Assembly (NCBI GenBank): GCA_023663145.1
Contig: JAMPHZ010000002.1
Coordinates: 1-64,000, forward strand
Length of the DNA: 64,000 bases
Direction of reading: 5' to 3'
DNA from: Odoribacter sp.
GTDB taxonomy: Bacteria > Bacteroidota > Bacteroidia > Bacteroidales > Muribaculaceae
The translations under genes were made by a program, and so were the position numbers. Shown here piece after piece: positions 18,698 through 27,791 of this stretch. Under the pieces are notes generated by a model. It worked only from the letters and a program-made list of their open reading frames with translations. It was not told where the DNA came from and did not search any database. Position 1 is the stretch's first letter. Each line of letters starts with the position of its first letter.

Positions 18698-19534
18698 TTA
18701 GTGGGTAGCGGCGAAAGTCTGAACGATAGAGAAGCCGATTTCGTCGATAGCGTAAGTAAGGTTGTCGATCTTGTTGGTGTAGAAGTTATACGAGATAACA
18801 GCGAAAGCACCGGTTGCGATACCGAAGGCGGTGTTGATAAGAGCCTCAGAGATACCGGTTGAGAGTTCGGTTGAGTCGGGGGCACCTGACTGAGCGAGAG
18901 CCTGGAATGACTTGATCATACCCATTACAGTACCGAGAAGACCAACGAGGGTACCGAGAGTGGTGAGGGTAGCCACGATGGGAAGGTTCTGCTGAAGAGC
19001 GGGCATTTCAAGAGCGGTAGCTTCTTCAACTTCTTTCTGGAGAGTAGCGATCTTCTGCTCTTTGGTGAGGACTGTGTTTTCGTCCATTTCTTTGTAGCGT
19101 ACGAGGGCTGCTGAAACTACGGCTGCAACAGAGCCTTTCTGCTTCTTGCAGAGTTCCTGAGCACCGGCGATGTCGTTCTTAACGAGGCAAGCCTTCACAG
19201 CGGCAACAAACTTGGCGATGCTGCCTTTACCCTTGGCTGCTGAAAGAGCGAACCAACGTTCGAAAGAAATAACGATAACGGTGAGGAAGAGTGTCTGAAG
19301 AATAGGCACGATGAAACCGCCTTTATAAACGGTGCCCCAAAGGTTCATGGGATGGCCGTCTTCGTCGAAGTGCATGTCGTTACCGAACCAGAAGATAAAC
19401 AGCAGTACGCAAACGATTGCGCAAATGAGGATTACCCATGATGCGTTCTTGATACCGGGGACATTCTTTTTTTGGGGTTTGTTCTTGCCGGCAGGTTTGT
19501 TGCCGAGCTGAACTGTGGGCTTTTGAGCTTCCAT
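18698..19534 (-). CDS. exbB: MotA/TolQ/ExbB-family proton channel
   Basis: This is the multi-spanning channel subunit, 278 residues, that uses the proton motive force with ExbD to energise TonB. A basic cytoplasmic N-terminus of about 30 residues precedes the first helix (about 32-52). A second helix lies near 88-110 and ends in SFERWFAL. The two conserved pore helices are near 180-210 (TLTTLGTLVGLLGTVMGM) and 225-260 (TAFGIATGAFAVISYNFYT). It heads the operon, with a leader of about 270 bases that starts from a strong promoter and contains a small open reading frame. Confidence 0.92.
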   Translation of the reverse strand: MEAQKPTVQLGNKPAGKNKPQKKNVPGIKNASWVILICAIVCVLLFIFWFGNDMHFDEDGHPMNLWGTVYKGGFIVPILQTLFLTVIVISFERWFALSAAKGKGSIAKFVAAVKACLVKNDIAGAQELCKKQKGSVAAVVSAALVRYKEMDENTVLTKEQKIATLQKEVEEATALEMPALQQNLPIVATLTTLGTLVGLLGTVMGMIKSFQALAQSGAPDSTELSTGISEALINTAFGIATGAFAVISYNFYTNKIDNLTYAIDEIGFSIVQTFAATH

Positions 19535-19622
19535 TTTTAATAATTACTTGTTTGTGAGTTATTAATTGGTATATGTTTAAAATGTTGTTTAAGTCTCTGT
19601 TTATTGCTGATTTAAGGCCGCG

Positions 19623-19769
19623 CTAACAGATTGCGGCGGATTTTGTGCTTAACATGACCTCAAAAGGTCTCTCTGTCGCGCGGATTTCACCGTCGCAGGT
19701 GTTAGTTATACAAAGTTTTTCATGAATTGCAGCAAGTATTTCTTGCGTAATTGCCGCCTCTACGGCCAT
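19623..19769 (-). CDS. Candidate 48-residue leader ORF upstream of exbB
   Basis: An ATG about 35 bases after the predicted transcription start opens a 48-codon frame (MAVEAAITQEILAAIHEKL at its N-terminus, ending in SAAIC) that stops 88 bases before exbB. It has three cysteines and an amphipathic N-terminal helix, no signal peptide and no family I know. Its base composition is near that of the neighbouring genes while the sequence on both sides is AT-rich, which fits either coding or a structured leader. It could be a small protein, a leader peptide, or chance. Confidence 0.35.
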   Translation of the reverse strand: MAVEAAITQEILAAIHEKLCITNTCDGEIRATERPFEVMLSTKSAAIC

Positions 19770-19810
19770 TATCACGCCTCATTTAGGTCTACTTCCTCAA
19801 ATTCATCACG

Positions 19811-19841
19811 CAAATTTAGGCTTAAATTTTAAGTTTGCAAA
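19811..19841 (-). promoter_or_regulatory. Promoter of the exbB operon, with a long leader
   Basis: Minus-strand TTTG (19838-19841), a 19-base spacer and TAAATTTG (19811-19818). The start would fall near 19804, about 270 bases before exbB. The 465-base gap up to nadE otherwise holds only AT-rich sequence and a weak -7 box for nadE (TACTTTTG, 19944-19951). Confidence 0.7.
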
Positions 19842-19999
19842 ACATTTGACGCTTTTTTTTATGTCTTTATGCCCGTTTCCCTTTTTTTTCTTCTTCTTTC
19901 TTTGATTTTCAATTAAAAAATGTGAATTATCAAAAAGTTTTATTACTTTTGCTCCCCGTTTATATTTCAATGCTCATTTTCTATCACAGATAATTCTAT

Positions 20000-21922
20000 A
20001 TGCTCGAAGGTTTCATGCGGGTAGCTGCCTGTTGCCCCAAGGTTGAGGTCGCGAATGTTGACTTTAACATTAATAATATATGCGAGGTTATCGAAAAAGC
20101 CGCACGCGGCGGTGCTTCGGTGGCTGTAACTCCCGAGTTGTGCGTCACCGCATATACCTGCGCCGACCTTTTCCATAACGACACCTTGCTTGAGGCTGCC
20201 GAACGCGGCATCGACATCATTCTTACCCGATGGAAACCATATTGGCCTCTCACATTTATAGGGATGCCTGTAATATACGGCGGAAGCCTCTACAACTGCG
20301 CCGTAGCGCTTGACAACGGACGTGTCGCAGGCATTGTGCCCAAAACCTACTTGCCGGACTATAACGAATTCTATGAGAAGCGATGGTTCTCCCCTGCCCC
20401 GGCAAACATCACCGATGCCGTAGCAACAATTGGCAAACATAGTGCACCGTTCGGCGCAAACCTGCTTTTCTCCAAGAACGGCGTAACCATAGGAGCCGAA
20501 CTTTGTGAGGATTTATGGGCTCCCATACCGCCGAGTTGCAATCTTGCATTAAGCGGAGCCGAAGTTGTGGTCAATCTCTCGGCAAGCGACGATGTGGTAG
20601 GTAAGTTTGATTACCTGCGAGCTCTTGTCGCCCAACAGGCCGCGCGGTGCATATGCGGCTATGTTTACACATCTGCCGGCTATGGCGAATCATCGACAGA
20701 CCTCGTATTCTCTTCAAAAGGAATCATCGCCGAAAACGGCCATATACTTGCCTGCGAACGTCCTGAACCAGGATCTGTGACTCTCGCTGACATAGACATC
20801 GAAGCCCTGCGCCGTGATCGCCGGCATCTGCGCACATTCGGCGACTGCGCCTCCCGCGTATGCACATCAAACATGCGGACTATCTTGTGTGCCGACTACC
20901 GCGCAAATGCACCCGGGCTGCTTCACCACATAGATCCTCATCCATTCGTTCCTGCCGATGACAGCCATCTCGCGGCCCGATGTGAGGAGATTCTTGCCAT
21001 ACAGAGCTCAGGTCTGCGTAAACGCCTTGATGTGACACGCTGCAACACTATAGTAGTGGGAATCTCGGGCGGTCTTGACTCAACGCTGGCTCTGCTTGTG
21101 GCTGTGAGGACTTTCGACCAGATGGGACTTGACCGGGACGGAATCATTGGCGTGACCATGCCCGGATTCGGCACCACCGGCCGTACTCACGCCAATGCCA
21201 CAATGCTCATGGAAGCATTAGGTGTGACCATACGCGAGATATCAATCGTACCGGCCGTAATGCAGCACTTCGCCGACATAGGCCATGACGCGGCCGTGCA
21301 TGACGTGACATATGAGAATTCACAGGCCCGCGAACGCACACAATTGCTCATGGACATCGCCAATGCCACCGGAGGCATGGTGCTCGGCACAGGAGACCTA
21401 TCTGAACTCGCTCTGGGATGGGCAACATATAACGGAGATCATATGTCAATGTACGGAGTGAATGCCGGCGTACCCAAAACCCTTGTAAAGCATCTTGTAG
21501 CATATTATGCCGACTGCGCAGACAATCGTGTCAAAGACATATTGGCCGACATCATCGACACCCCGATCTCTCCGGAACTGATCCCGGCTGATGACCAGGG
21601 CAACATCACACAGAAGACAGAAGATCTGGTAGGCCCATACGAATTGCACGACTTCTTCCTATATTATATGCTTCGATACGGATTCTCTCCACGCCGCATA
21701 TACGGACTTGCCCGTGAAGCTTTCGATGGCTGCTACAGCGATGAGGTAATAGCCTATTGGTTACGCACATTCATAAGGAGGTTCTTCAATCAGCAATTCA
21801 AACGTTCATGCCTGCCTGACGGCCCCAAGGTGGGAAGCGTCACACTCTCGCCGCGCGGAGACTGGCGCATGCCATCCGATGCCTCCGCAGCCTTATGGCT
21901 CTCAGAATGTGACTCTCTTTGA
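20000..21922 (+). CDS. nadE: Glutamine-dependent NAD+ synthase
   Basis: It makes NAD+ from deamido-NAD+, ATP and glutamine-derived ammonia. The 640-residue protein is the long two-domain form. The N-terminal nitrilase-type glutaminase (about 5-280) has Glu46 in TPELCVTAY, Lys in PKTYLPDYNEF and the nucleophilic Cys in GAELCEDLW. The C-terminal synthetase (about 310-640) has the PP-loop GISGGLDST and the NAD-binding GTGDLSELALGW segment. It is followed after 57 bases by sodB on the same strand, probably in one transcript. Confidence 0.94.
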   Translation: MLEGFMRVAACCPKVEVANVDFNINNICEVIEKAARGGASVAVTPELCVTAYTCADLFHNDTLLEAAERGIDIILTRWKPYWPLTFIGMPVIYGGSLYNCAVALDNGRVAGIVPKTYLPDYNEFYEKRWFSPAPANITDAVATIGKHSAPFGANLLFSKNGVTIGAELCEDLWAPIPPSCNLALSGAEVVVNLSASDDVVGKFDYLRALVAQQAARCICGYVYTSAGYGESSTDLVFSSKGIIAENGHILACERPEPGSVTLADIDIEALRRDRRHLRTFGDCASRVCTSNMRTILCADYRANAPGLLHHIDPHPFVPADDSHLAARCEEILAIQSSGLRKRLDVTRCNTIVVGISGGLDSTLALLVAVRTFDQMGLDRDGIIGVTMPGFGTTGRTHANATMLMEALGVTIREISIVPAVMQHFADIGHDAAVHDVTYENSQARERTQLLMDIANATGGMVLGTGDLSELALGWATYNGDHMSMYGVNAGVPKTLVKHLVAYYADCADNRVKDILADIIDTPISPELIPADDQGNITQKTEDLVGPYELHDFFLYYMLRYGFSPRRIYGLAREAFDGCYSDEVIAYWLRTFIRRFFNQQFKRSCLPDGPKVGSVTLSPRGDWRMPSDASAALWLSECDSL

Positions 21923-21979
21923 ACATTTCAGCGCGGCAGGCGTTAATAGATTATCAAAGATTTAAAAACGTCTACCGTT

Positions 21980-22555
21980 ATGAAATACGAACAACCCGAT
22001 TTACCCTACAGCCGCGACGCTTTGGCACCTGCCATCAGCGCCGAAACTGTTGACTTCCATTATGGCAAACACGAAAAGGCATATATTGATAACCTCAACC
22101 GCCTGATCAAGGGCACAGAATATGAGGATATGGAACTTGAAGAGATTATTGCCTCTGCCAAGGGTCCATTGTTCAATAATGCCTCACAAGCCTGGAATCA
22201 TATTTTCTACTTCTTCTCATTCTCGCCTCAAGGCTCCCGAGAACCATCAGGGGAGCTCCGACGCGCTATTGACCGAGATTTCGGATCATTTGACAAATTC
22301 AAGGATGCTTTCGTAGAGGCAGGTGTAGGATTGTTTGGTTCAGGCTGGGTTTGGCTCTCCCGCGACAATGATGGCAAATTACTCATCACGCAAGGCTCAA
22401 ATGCAGCCAACCCTCTTGCCGAAGGTCTCACACCTCTGCTAACATTCGATGTGTGGGAACATGCATATTACCTTGATTATCAAAACCGGCGTGCCGATGC
22501 CCTCAAAGCGCTCTGGGACATTGTGGATTGGGACGTCATCGAAGGAAGATATTAA
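21980..22555 (+). CDS. sodB: Iron/manganese superoxide dismutase
   Basis: It converts superoxide to peroxide and oxygen in the cytoplasm. The 191 residues match the Fe-type length. The metal ligands are recognisable as His27 in DFHYGKHEKAY (the FHYGKH motif), the His in QAWNHIFYFFSF near residue 75, and Asp and His in DVWEHAYYLDY near 157-161. The Bacteroides enzyme is cambialistic (works with Fe or Mn), so the metal is not assigned. The gene follows nadE and ends 6 bases before a long imperfect hairpin. Confidence 0.95.
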   Translation: MKYEQPDLPYSRDALAPAISAETVDFHYGKHEKAYIDNLNRLIKGTEYEDMELEEIIASAKGPLFNNASQAWNHIFYFFSFSPQGSREPSGELRRAIDRDFGSFDKFKDAFVEAGVGLFGSGWVWLSRDNDGKLLITQGSNAANPLAEGLTPLLTFDVWEHAYYLDYQNRRADALKALWDIVDWDVIEGRY

Positions 22556-22561
22556 ACTTAC

Positions 22562-22626
22562 ATCGTGGAATAATTTATAGCATCTGTCCGGTTCTCAACT
22601 TACTATGATATGAATTATTCCATGAT
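22562..22626 (+). repeat. Long hairpin downstream of sodB
   Basis: A 14-bp inverted repeat with one G-T wobble (22562-22575 with 22613-22626) encloses a 37-base loop right after the sodB stop. It lacks a following T-run, so it is more likely a 3'-end stabiliser or processing structure than a classical terminator. Confidence 0.5.
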
Positions 22627-22801
22627 CCCTTTAACTCAAAAAGAAAGGACCAATAGCACTTTAACTTAAGCATAATGTGATGAATGGAAAGGGAGGTACT
22701 CGTGAGAGCGCCTCTTTTTCTTATTTTATGTGTTATTTCAAAGACAAACCTACCAATAACAGATACATATTATGTAACTTTGCAATATTATAATATAGGT
22801 T

Positions 22802-23368
22802 ATGAATGAAATTGAAATCTGGGCAGAAATGCTCTCTGGAAAGCCATATGATGCCACCCACCCTCATCTGATTAATAAACTTGAATCAACACGTGAGGTC
22901 ATAGCGCGTTACAATTCGCTGCAGCCTAACGACTTTGCATCCCGCGAGGCACTGCTGCGGAAGCTTCTGGGCCACGTTGGCAGCAACCCTGTGGTTCACC
23001 AGCCTTTCAGATGTGATTATGGTGAGAACATCTCTTTCGGTGACAATGTATTCGTAAACTTCGGTTTAACTGTACTTGATGAAGCCAAGGTAACAATAGG
23101 TTCAAACGTATTCATAGGACCAAACGTCAGCATCTACACAGCCTGCCACCCACTTGAAGCCGGGGAACGGCGCCGCGGTATAGAATGGGCCGAGCCGGTA
23201 ACGATAGGCAATGACGTGTGGATAGGTGGTAACGCCGTGATTCTGCCAGGCGTTACCATTGGCGACGGGTGTGTGATAGGGGCCGGAGCTGTGGTTACAC
23301 GATCAGTGGATCCATACACCTTGGCAGCTGGCAATCCGGCCCGTCCGATACGCAAAGTCAGCGAATAA
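22802..23368 (+). CDS. Hexapeptide sugar O-acetyltransferase (Maa/LacA family)
   Basis: The 188-residue protein has an N-terminal helical cap (Mac domain, about 5-55) and a left-handed beta-helix of hexapeptide repeats (about 75-185) with turns such as IGSNVFIGPNVSI and IGNDVWIGGNAVI. The catalytic His is in YTACHPLEAGERR near residue 115. Members move acetyl from acetyl-CoA to maltose, galactosides or other sugars; true physiological acceptors are often unknown. A -7 box (TAACTTTG, 22775-22782) lies 20 bases upstream of the ATG, without a clear -33 element. Confidence 0.88.
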   Translation: MNEIEIWAEMLSGKPYDATHPHLINKLESTREVIARYNSLQPNDFASREALLRKLLGHVGSNPVVHQPFRCDYGENISFGDNVFVNFGLTVLDEAKVTIGSNVFIGPNVSIYTACHPLEAGERRRGIEWAEPVTIGNDVWIGGNAVILPGVTIGDGCVIGAGAVVTRSVDPYTLAAGNPARPIRKVSE

Positions 23369-23374
23369 TGGACA

Positions 23375-23406
23375 TTTGTCTATATTGAAAATAATTGGTA
23401 ACTTTG
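23375..23406 (+). promoter_or_regulatory. Promoter of fabD
   Basis: TTTG (23375-23378), a 20-base spacer and TAACTTTG (23399-23406), 29 bases before the fabD ATG. Confidence 0.75.
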
Positions 23407-23435
23407 CAGCCGATTTAACAAAACATATTAAATAA

Positions 23436-24314
23436 ATGAAAGCATACGTATTTCCGGGGCAAGGAGCCCAGTTTGTGGGTATGGGCAAAGACCTCTACGA
23501 GAACAATGCCACCGCCCGCGAGCTTTTCGAAAAGGCCAACGAAATTCTTGGCTTCCGCATAACAGATCTTATGTTTGAAGGCACCGATGAGGACCTTCGC
23601 CGCACCGATATAACCCAACCTGCCGTATTCCTGCACTCAGTTGTTTTGGCTATGGCTCAGGGCGACGACTTCCAACCCGACATGACCGCCGGACACTCAC
23701 TTGGTGAATTCTCGGCTCTCGTGGCAGCCGGTGCCCTGAATTTTGAAGACGGACTGAAGCTCGTTTCCGCCCGCGCCCACGCCATGCAGAAAGCGTGCGA
23801 AATCAAACCTTCGACCATGGCTGCAATCATCGCACTGCCGGATGAAAAAGTTGAGGAAATTCTCAAAGGCATTGACGGAGTGGTCGTATGCGCCAACTAC
23901 AACTGCCCGGGGCAGATAGTTATTTCAGGCGAAATCGAGGCAATAGACGCAGCTTGCGCAGCTCTCAGCGCAGCAGGTGCACGCCGTGCTCTAAAACTCA
24001 AGGTAGGTGGGGCTTTCCACTCTCCACTCATGGAACCGGCACGTGCCGAACTTGCCGCAGCTATCGAAGCTACGGAATTCCACACACCCAAATGCCCGGT
24101 TTACCAAAATGTTGACGCCCGCCCACACACCGACCCTGCTGAGATAAAGGCAAATCTTGTAGCTCAGCTCACAGCACCGGTGCGTTGGACTGCCTCTGTA
24201 CAGAATATGGTAGCCGACGGTGCTACTGCGTTCGTTGAACTCGGTCCCGGAAAAGTACTTCAGGGCCTTGTCTCCAAAATTGACAAGAATGTAGCTGTAT
24301 CAGGCATGCAATAA
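23436..24314 (+). CDS. fabD: Malonyl-CoA:acyl-carrier-protein transacylase
   Basis: It loads malonate onto acyl carrier protein for fatty-acid elongation in the cytoplasm. The 292 residues form a single acyltransferase domain. The substrate loop FPGQGAQF is at residues 6-13 and the nucleophile Ser88 is in GHSLGEF. The catalytic His lies in GAFHSPLM near residue 190. The gene has its own promoter and a terminator shared with the convergent ssb gene, and is not in a fab cluster here. Confidence 0.94.
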   Translation: MKAYVFPGQGAQFVGMGKDLYENNATARELFEKANEILGFRITDLMFEGTDEDLRRTDITQPAVFLHSVVLAMAQGDDFQPDMTAGHSLGEFSALVAAGALNFEDGLKLVSARAHAMQKACEIKPSTMAAIIALPDEKVEEILKGIDGVVVCANYNCPGQIVISGEIEAIDAACAALSAAGARRALKLKVGGAFHSPLMEPARAELAAAIEATEFHTPKCPVYQNVDARPHTDPAEIKANLVAQLTAPVRWTASVQNMVADGATAFVELGPGKVLQGLVSKIDKNVAVSGMQ

Positions 24315-24336
24315 TAAGCATAACATATACAATAAT

Positions 24337-24373
24337 AATCAGGGCGCGGCTTTAAACTTGTCGCGCCCTGATT
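24337..24373. terminator. Bidirectional terminator between fabD and ssb
   Basis: A 12-bp stem (24337-24348 with 24362-24373) of sequence AATCAGGGCGCG sits midway between convergent gene ends. Confidence 0.8.
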
Positions 24374-24379
24374 CATTTT

Positions 24380-24703
24380 CTATCTCGGTAAAATCTCAAA
24401 TTTTGATACGTATACCTCAACTACAGTATGCTTCTGAGTAGCCCGGTCTTCCCATACACGTGACCGCAATGATCCCTCGACAATCAATCTTGATCCTTTG
24501 CGTATATACTTCTCGGCAAACTCGGCATTCGAGTCCCATAACACCAACCTGTGCCAGTCAGTCCGCTCAGGCACTGGTTTCCCATCTGATGATGTGCGCG
24601 CCGCATCGCGCGTTGCAAGTGAGAACTCTGCTATAGGGCGCGTATCTATATATCTTATGGCCGGATCAGATCCCACATAGCCTGATAATATAACTTTATT
24701 CAT
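24380..24703 (-). CDS. ssb: Short single-stranded DNA-binding protein
   Basis: The 107-residue protein is one OB-fold of the SSB family: N-terminal MNKVILSGYVGSDPAIRY, a central DWHRLVLW, and YIRKGSRLIVEGSLRSR. It stops directly after the OB-fold and lacks the disordered linker and acidic Pro-Phe tail that recruit partner proteins in housekeeping SSB. It overlaps proC by 8 bases and is the last gene of a minus-strand operon. It may be an auxiliary SSB; the main copy is probably elsewhere. Confidence 0.85.
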   Translation of the reverse strand: MNKVILSGYVGSDPAIRYIDTRPIAEFSLATRDAARTSSDGKPVPERTDWHRLVLWDSNAEFAEKYIRKGSRLIVEGSLRSRVWEDRATQKHTVVEVYVSKFEILPR

Positions 24704-25466
24704 GACTTGAGGCTAACAATCCTTGTATGACTGCATTTGAAAATCCGGCCTTTTCCATCGCAAGGAGGCCGCGGATTGTGGTGCCCCCGGGTGTGGTGAC
24801 ACGGTCAATAAGTCCCTCAGGATGCTCCCCGCCGGCATCAAGCATACATACAGCCCCGCGTAGTGTGGCACTTAAATACCGTACAGCATCATCGGGTTTA
24901 AATCCCATGGCTACAGCGCCCTCCGTAGCAGCCCTGACATACCTTAGAGCATATGCCAACCCACACGAGCACAAAGCTGTTGCTGCACCAAACAAAGACT
25001 CATCTATCACTGCCACTTCTCCAATATTGGCTATCATAGCGCAAAACTGAGAAGCCAGGCCATCAGGCACCCCGGTTGAAAAGGTGACAAATGTCATTGA
25101 GGCACCATAAGCAATGGCCGTATTTGGCATCATGCGTGCGGCATGGCAGCCTTCGGGCAACTTTATATCCTTAAGTTGATATTGCGGAGCAAGCGTCACC
25201 ACCAACGCGCTGGGCTTCAATGCCTCAGCCACCTCCTCTATAACCGGGATGCACTGCGCCGGACGCGTGGCTATAAAAACCACATCAGCTCCGGCAACAG
25301 CCGCAACATTATCCTGAGTTACCTCAATTGAAGAACACCGCTCACGCAGTGCATCAAGTTTTCCAATACCCGGATTTGACACCGTAACCAAGTATCCGGC
25401 CCGGGCAAGACCGATTGCTATCGCGCCGCCCATGTTGCCGGCGCCTAATACAGATATCCTTTTCAT
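24696..25466 (-). CDS. proC: Pyrroline-5-carboxylate reductase
   Basis: It carries out the last step of proline synthesis, reducing pyrroline-5-carboxylate with NAD(P)H. The 256-residue protein has the N-terminal Rossmann motif GAGNMGGAIAIG (residues 7-18) and the C-terminal dimerisation domain with the family signature around GGEHPEGLIDRVTTPGGTT near 215-235. Its start overlaps the stop of the patatin-barrel gene by 4 bases and its stop overlaps ssb by 8, so the three are translationally linked. Confidence 0.92.
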   Translation of the reverse strand: MKRISVLGAGNMGGAIAIGLARAGYLVTVSNPGIGKLDALRERCSSIEVTQDNVAAVAGADVVFIATRPAQCIPVIEEVAEALKPSALVVTLAPQYQLKDIKLPEGCHAARMMPNTAIAYGASMTFVTFSTGVPDGLASQFCAMIANIGEVAVIDESLFGAATALCSCGLAYALRYVRAATEGAVAMGFKPDDAVRYLSATLRGAVCMLDAGGEHPEGLIDRVTTPGGTTIRGLLAMEKAGFSNAVIQGLLASSHE

Positions 25467-27760
25467 CGCAAGAATTTAGGTGGTAAGATATATACACCGA
25501 AAGCGAGCCCCACATTCCAGCGTGAGCCCTCAATGGTGGAGTAATTTACATAACCGGCCAATGTGCCGAATGGGAAATGGTATTCTATATCAGCCTCACA
25601 GAATGCCTCAGGATTGCTCAGCCAACGGCCATAAACAGCACTGCCGCCATATCCTTCCTCTATGCGACGCAGCGGCATAAAGCCATAAAGACTTACCCGC
25701 GCCGCAAGGTTTGACATTATATTATATACCGGCACCAGACCAACAGCTGCATAGCTGTTGGCTCGGAAATCAGCCCTGAAAGCATTGTTGCTCGCCGGGG
25801 TCGGACAAAATGCCGGAGCACCGCTGATCGCCGCACCGAACGATGGCAGCAACTTACGGGTCGAAAGCATGACGTCTGTCTCAAGACCAAGCGCCATCTT
25901 CGTTGACAAATTTAAATAGCGGCGCCCACTGAACTCCAATTGCAGCCATTTGACATCGGTGCACACTTCAGGCCCGGGTGTATGACTAAGAGCGTTCGTG
26001 CCGGCCACAGCCATTGCCGTGGCTTCCATTGAATAACCTGAACGAGGAAATATTTCGGCATCAAGAGTCGATGACCTGTACTTCACAAATGTCTGCCACA
26101 ACTTTGATTTTGACAGGCTCCGGCCCTCTTCATAACTCGAAAGGCTGTTATCGTTGAAATATGAATCACGCAACTCACCAAACCCTACTCCTACATCTAC
26201 CGCACCCGTACTGCCTGCGGCAAAACTCCATTTCAGGCGTCCGAAATATTCATGACTGCGCAGAAATGTTGGATACTTGTCGTTATAGAATATGTGGTCA
26301 TTCTCATAATACTTGTTACGAGAGGCGACAGCCTGTACACCCAGAGCAGACGGAAACGGGGTGTGAAGATAAAGCTTACCGTCAAGCACGCCGGCCATAG
26401 TGGTCTGACCAATCCAACCGCTCAGCGCTATATCCACGCTGCTGAAGCTAAGTGACGAATAGCTGATACTGGCATAAAGAAAACTTGAAGTTGAGGACGT
26501 TATATACCCCCCGAGAGAACCTTTGTAACGACCTTTTACCGAGGCCTTGAGATCCAAGGTAAAAAGACCGGAGGAGTCATTATACTGAGCCTGCGGAAAA
26601 AGATCCGCAATCTTACCCGACGAGACAGCCCGATAGAAGGCTCGCCTCGCTCTTTCTATGCCAATGGTGTCGCAGTGAGCCGGCGGAGAAAAAAGATACT
26701 TTATATATTCATTCTGCCTGGGTGTCCCTCCGGTTACACTAACCTCATCAAATCGCAGATAGGGTGACTGCGACTTGAATACTCGGCGACGTTGGTCACG
26801 CACCTCGGCCGGTGTTCGGGAGGTAATACGCTCTTTTATGGTATCCATCATCTCCATGGCACGGTCATATCCTATTTTGTATATATCGCGCGCTTTGGGG
26901 AAGTCAAGCAACGCAAACTCATCAAGCATCACGCGCATATAAATTCCCTCGTCAGGGGGTAGTTCGCACAGTTTTCCCTGTATTATAAGGGCATCAAGTT
27001 GATCCATAAATGATGTCTGCGGTCCCTTGGAAGCTGACGATGACACATTAACCCCTATCATTATCGATGGGGCGAAATCCTCCCGCATCACATCTACAGG
27101 GAAATTATCATATATGCCACCATCGTAAAGCAACGTATCATTCACAGCTATTGGTTGGAACACAATAGGGAAAGTCATGGAACAACGTATGGCATCACTG
27201 AGTCGCCCGGACCTGAACACATGTTTATGTTTGCCCGCTACATTTGATGCTACAGACCGATAAGGTACGAAAAGCCTGTCAAAATCCCCGCCACATTGCG
27301 CCGTGTAAGCCGAAAACATATCCATGAAAGCAAAACTCATGGGCAAACCGGAAATCAGCGACTGCGGCACAGAGTCGGTACTCCCCTTCTTCTTCAAAGG
27401 CATGGAGAACATCGCCGGCGATGAAGGCTCACGATTGAAATAATAAGTCAGCGACGGATCAATACGCCCGGTCGACCAATAACCGAACTGAGGTGAAAGC
27501 AACATATCCATCATTTCCTGCGGTGTATAACCTGCGGCATATAATCCGCCGACTATCGCCCCCATTGACGTGCCGGTGATGTAGTCAATCGGTATGTCAT
27601 TATCTTCAAGAGCCTGTATAACACCTATATGGGCGATACCTTTGGCACCGCCTCCACTTAATACAAGCCCAACCGACTGTCTCGGCTGTCCGGAGGACCC
27701 GGCGACGGCCGCCATGGCCGCCGCCAGTAACATGATGAATGTAAGTAACAAATGTCGCAT
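25463..27760 (-). CDS. Patatin-like phospholipase fused to an outer-membrane barrel
   Basis: The 765-residue protein has a signal peptide (about 1-20) and a patatin domain (about 29-220). The patatin domain contains the oxyanion loop GGGAKGIAH, nucleophile Ser65 in GTSMG and catalytic Asp in DGGIYDNFPV. A POTRA-like segment (about 315-390) and a C-terminal BamA/TpsB-like beta-barrel (about 395-765) follow, ending in the aromatic motif VYILPPKFLR. This is the layout of type Vd (PlpD-like) proteins, in which the barrel carries the lipase to or across the outer membrane. Whether the lipase is released is not visible. It sits between serB (31 bases upstream) and proC. Confidence 0.87.
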   Translation of the reverse strand: MRHLLLTFIMLLAAAMAAVAGSSGQPRQSVGLVLSGGGAKGIAHIGVIQALEDNDIPIDYITGTSMGAIVGGLYAAGYTPQEMMDMLLSPQFGYWSTGRIDPSLTYYFNREPSSPAMFSMPLKKKGSTDSVPQSLISGLPMSFAFMDMFSAYTAQCGGDFDRLFVPYRSVASNVAGKHKHVFRSGRLSDAIRCSMTFPIVFQPIAVNDTLLYDGGIYDNFPVDVMREDFAPSIMIGVNVSSSASKGPQTSFMDQLDALIIQGKLCELPPDEGIYMRVMLDEFALLDFPKARDIYKIGYDRAMEMMDTIKERITSRTPAEVRDQRRRVFKSQSPYLRFDEVSVTGGTPRQNEYIKYLFSPPAHCDTIGIERARRAFYRAVSSGKIADLFPQAQYNDSSGLFTLDLKASVKGRYKGSLGGYITSSTSSFLYASISYSSLSFSSVDIALSGWIGQTTMAGVLDGKLYLHTPFPSALGVQAVASRNKYYENDHIFYNDKYPTFLRSHEYFGRLKWSFAAGSTGAVDVGVGFGELRDSYFNDNSLSSYEEGRSLSKSKLWQTFVKYRSSTLDAEIFPRSGYSMEATAMAVAGTNALSHTPGPEVCTDVKWLQLEFSGRRYLNLSTKMALGLETDVMLSTRKLLPSFGAAISGAPAFCPTPASNNAFRADFRANSYAAVGLVPVYNIMSNLAARVSLYGFMPLRRIEEGYGGSAVYGRWLSNPEAFCEADIEYHFPFGTLAGYVNYSTIEGSRWNVGLAFGVYILPPKFLR

Positions 27761-27791
27761 AATGTGAATATGATAATAGCGCTTTGTTAAT

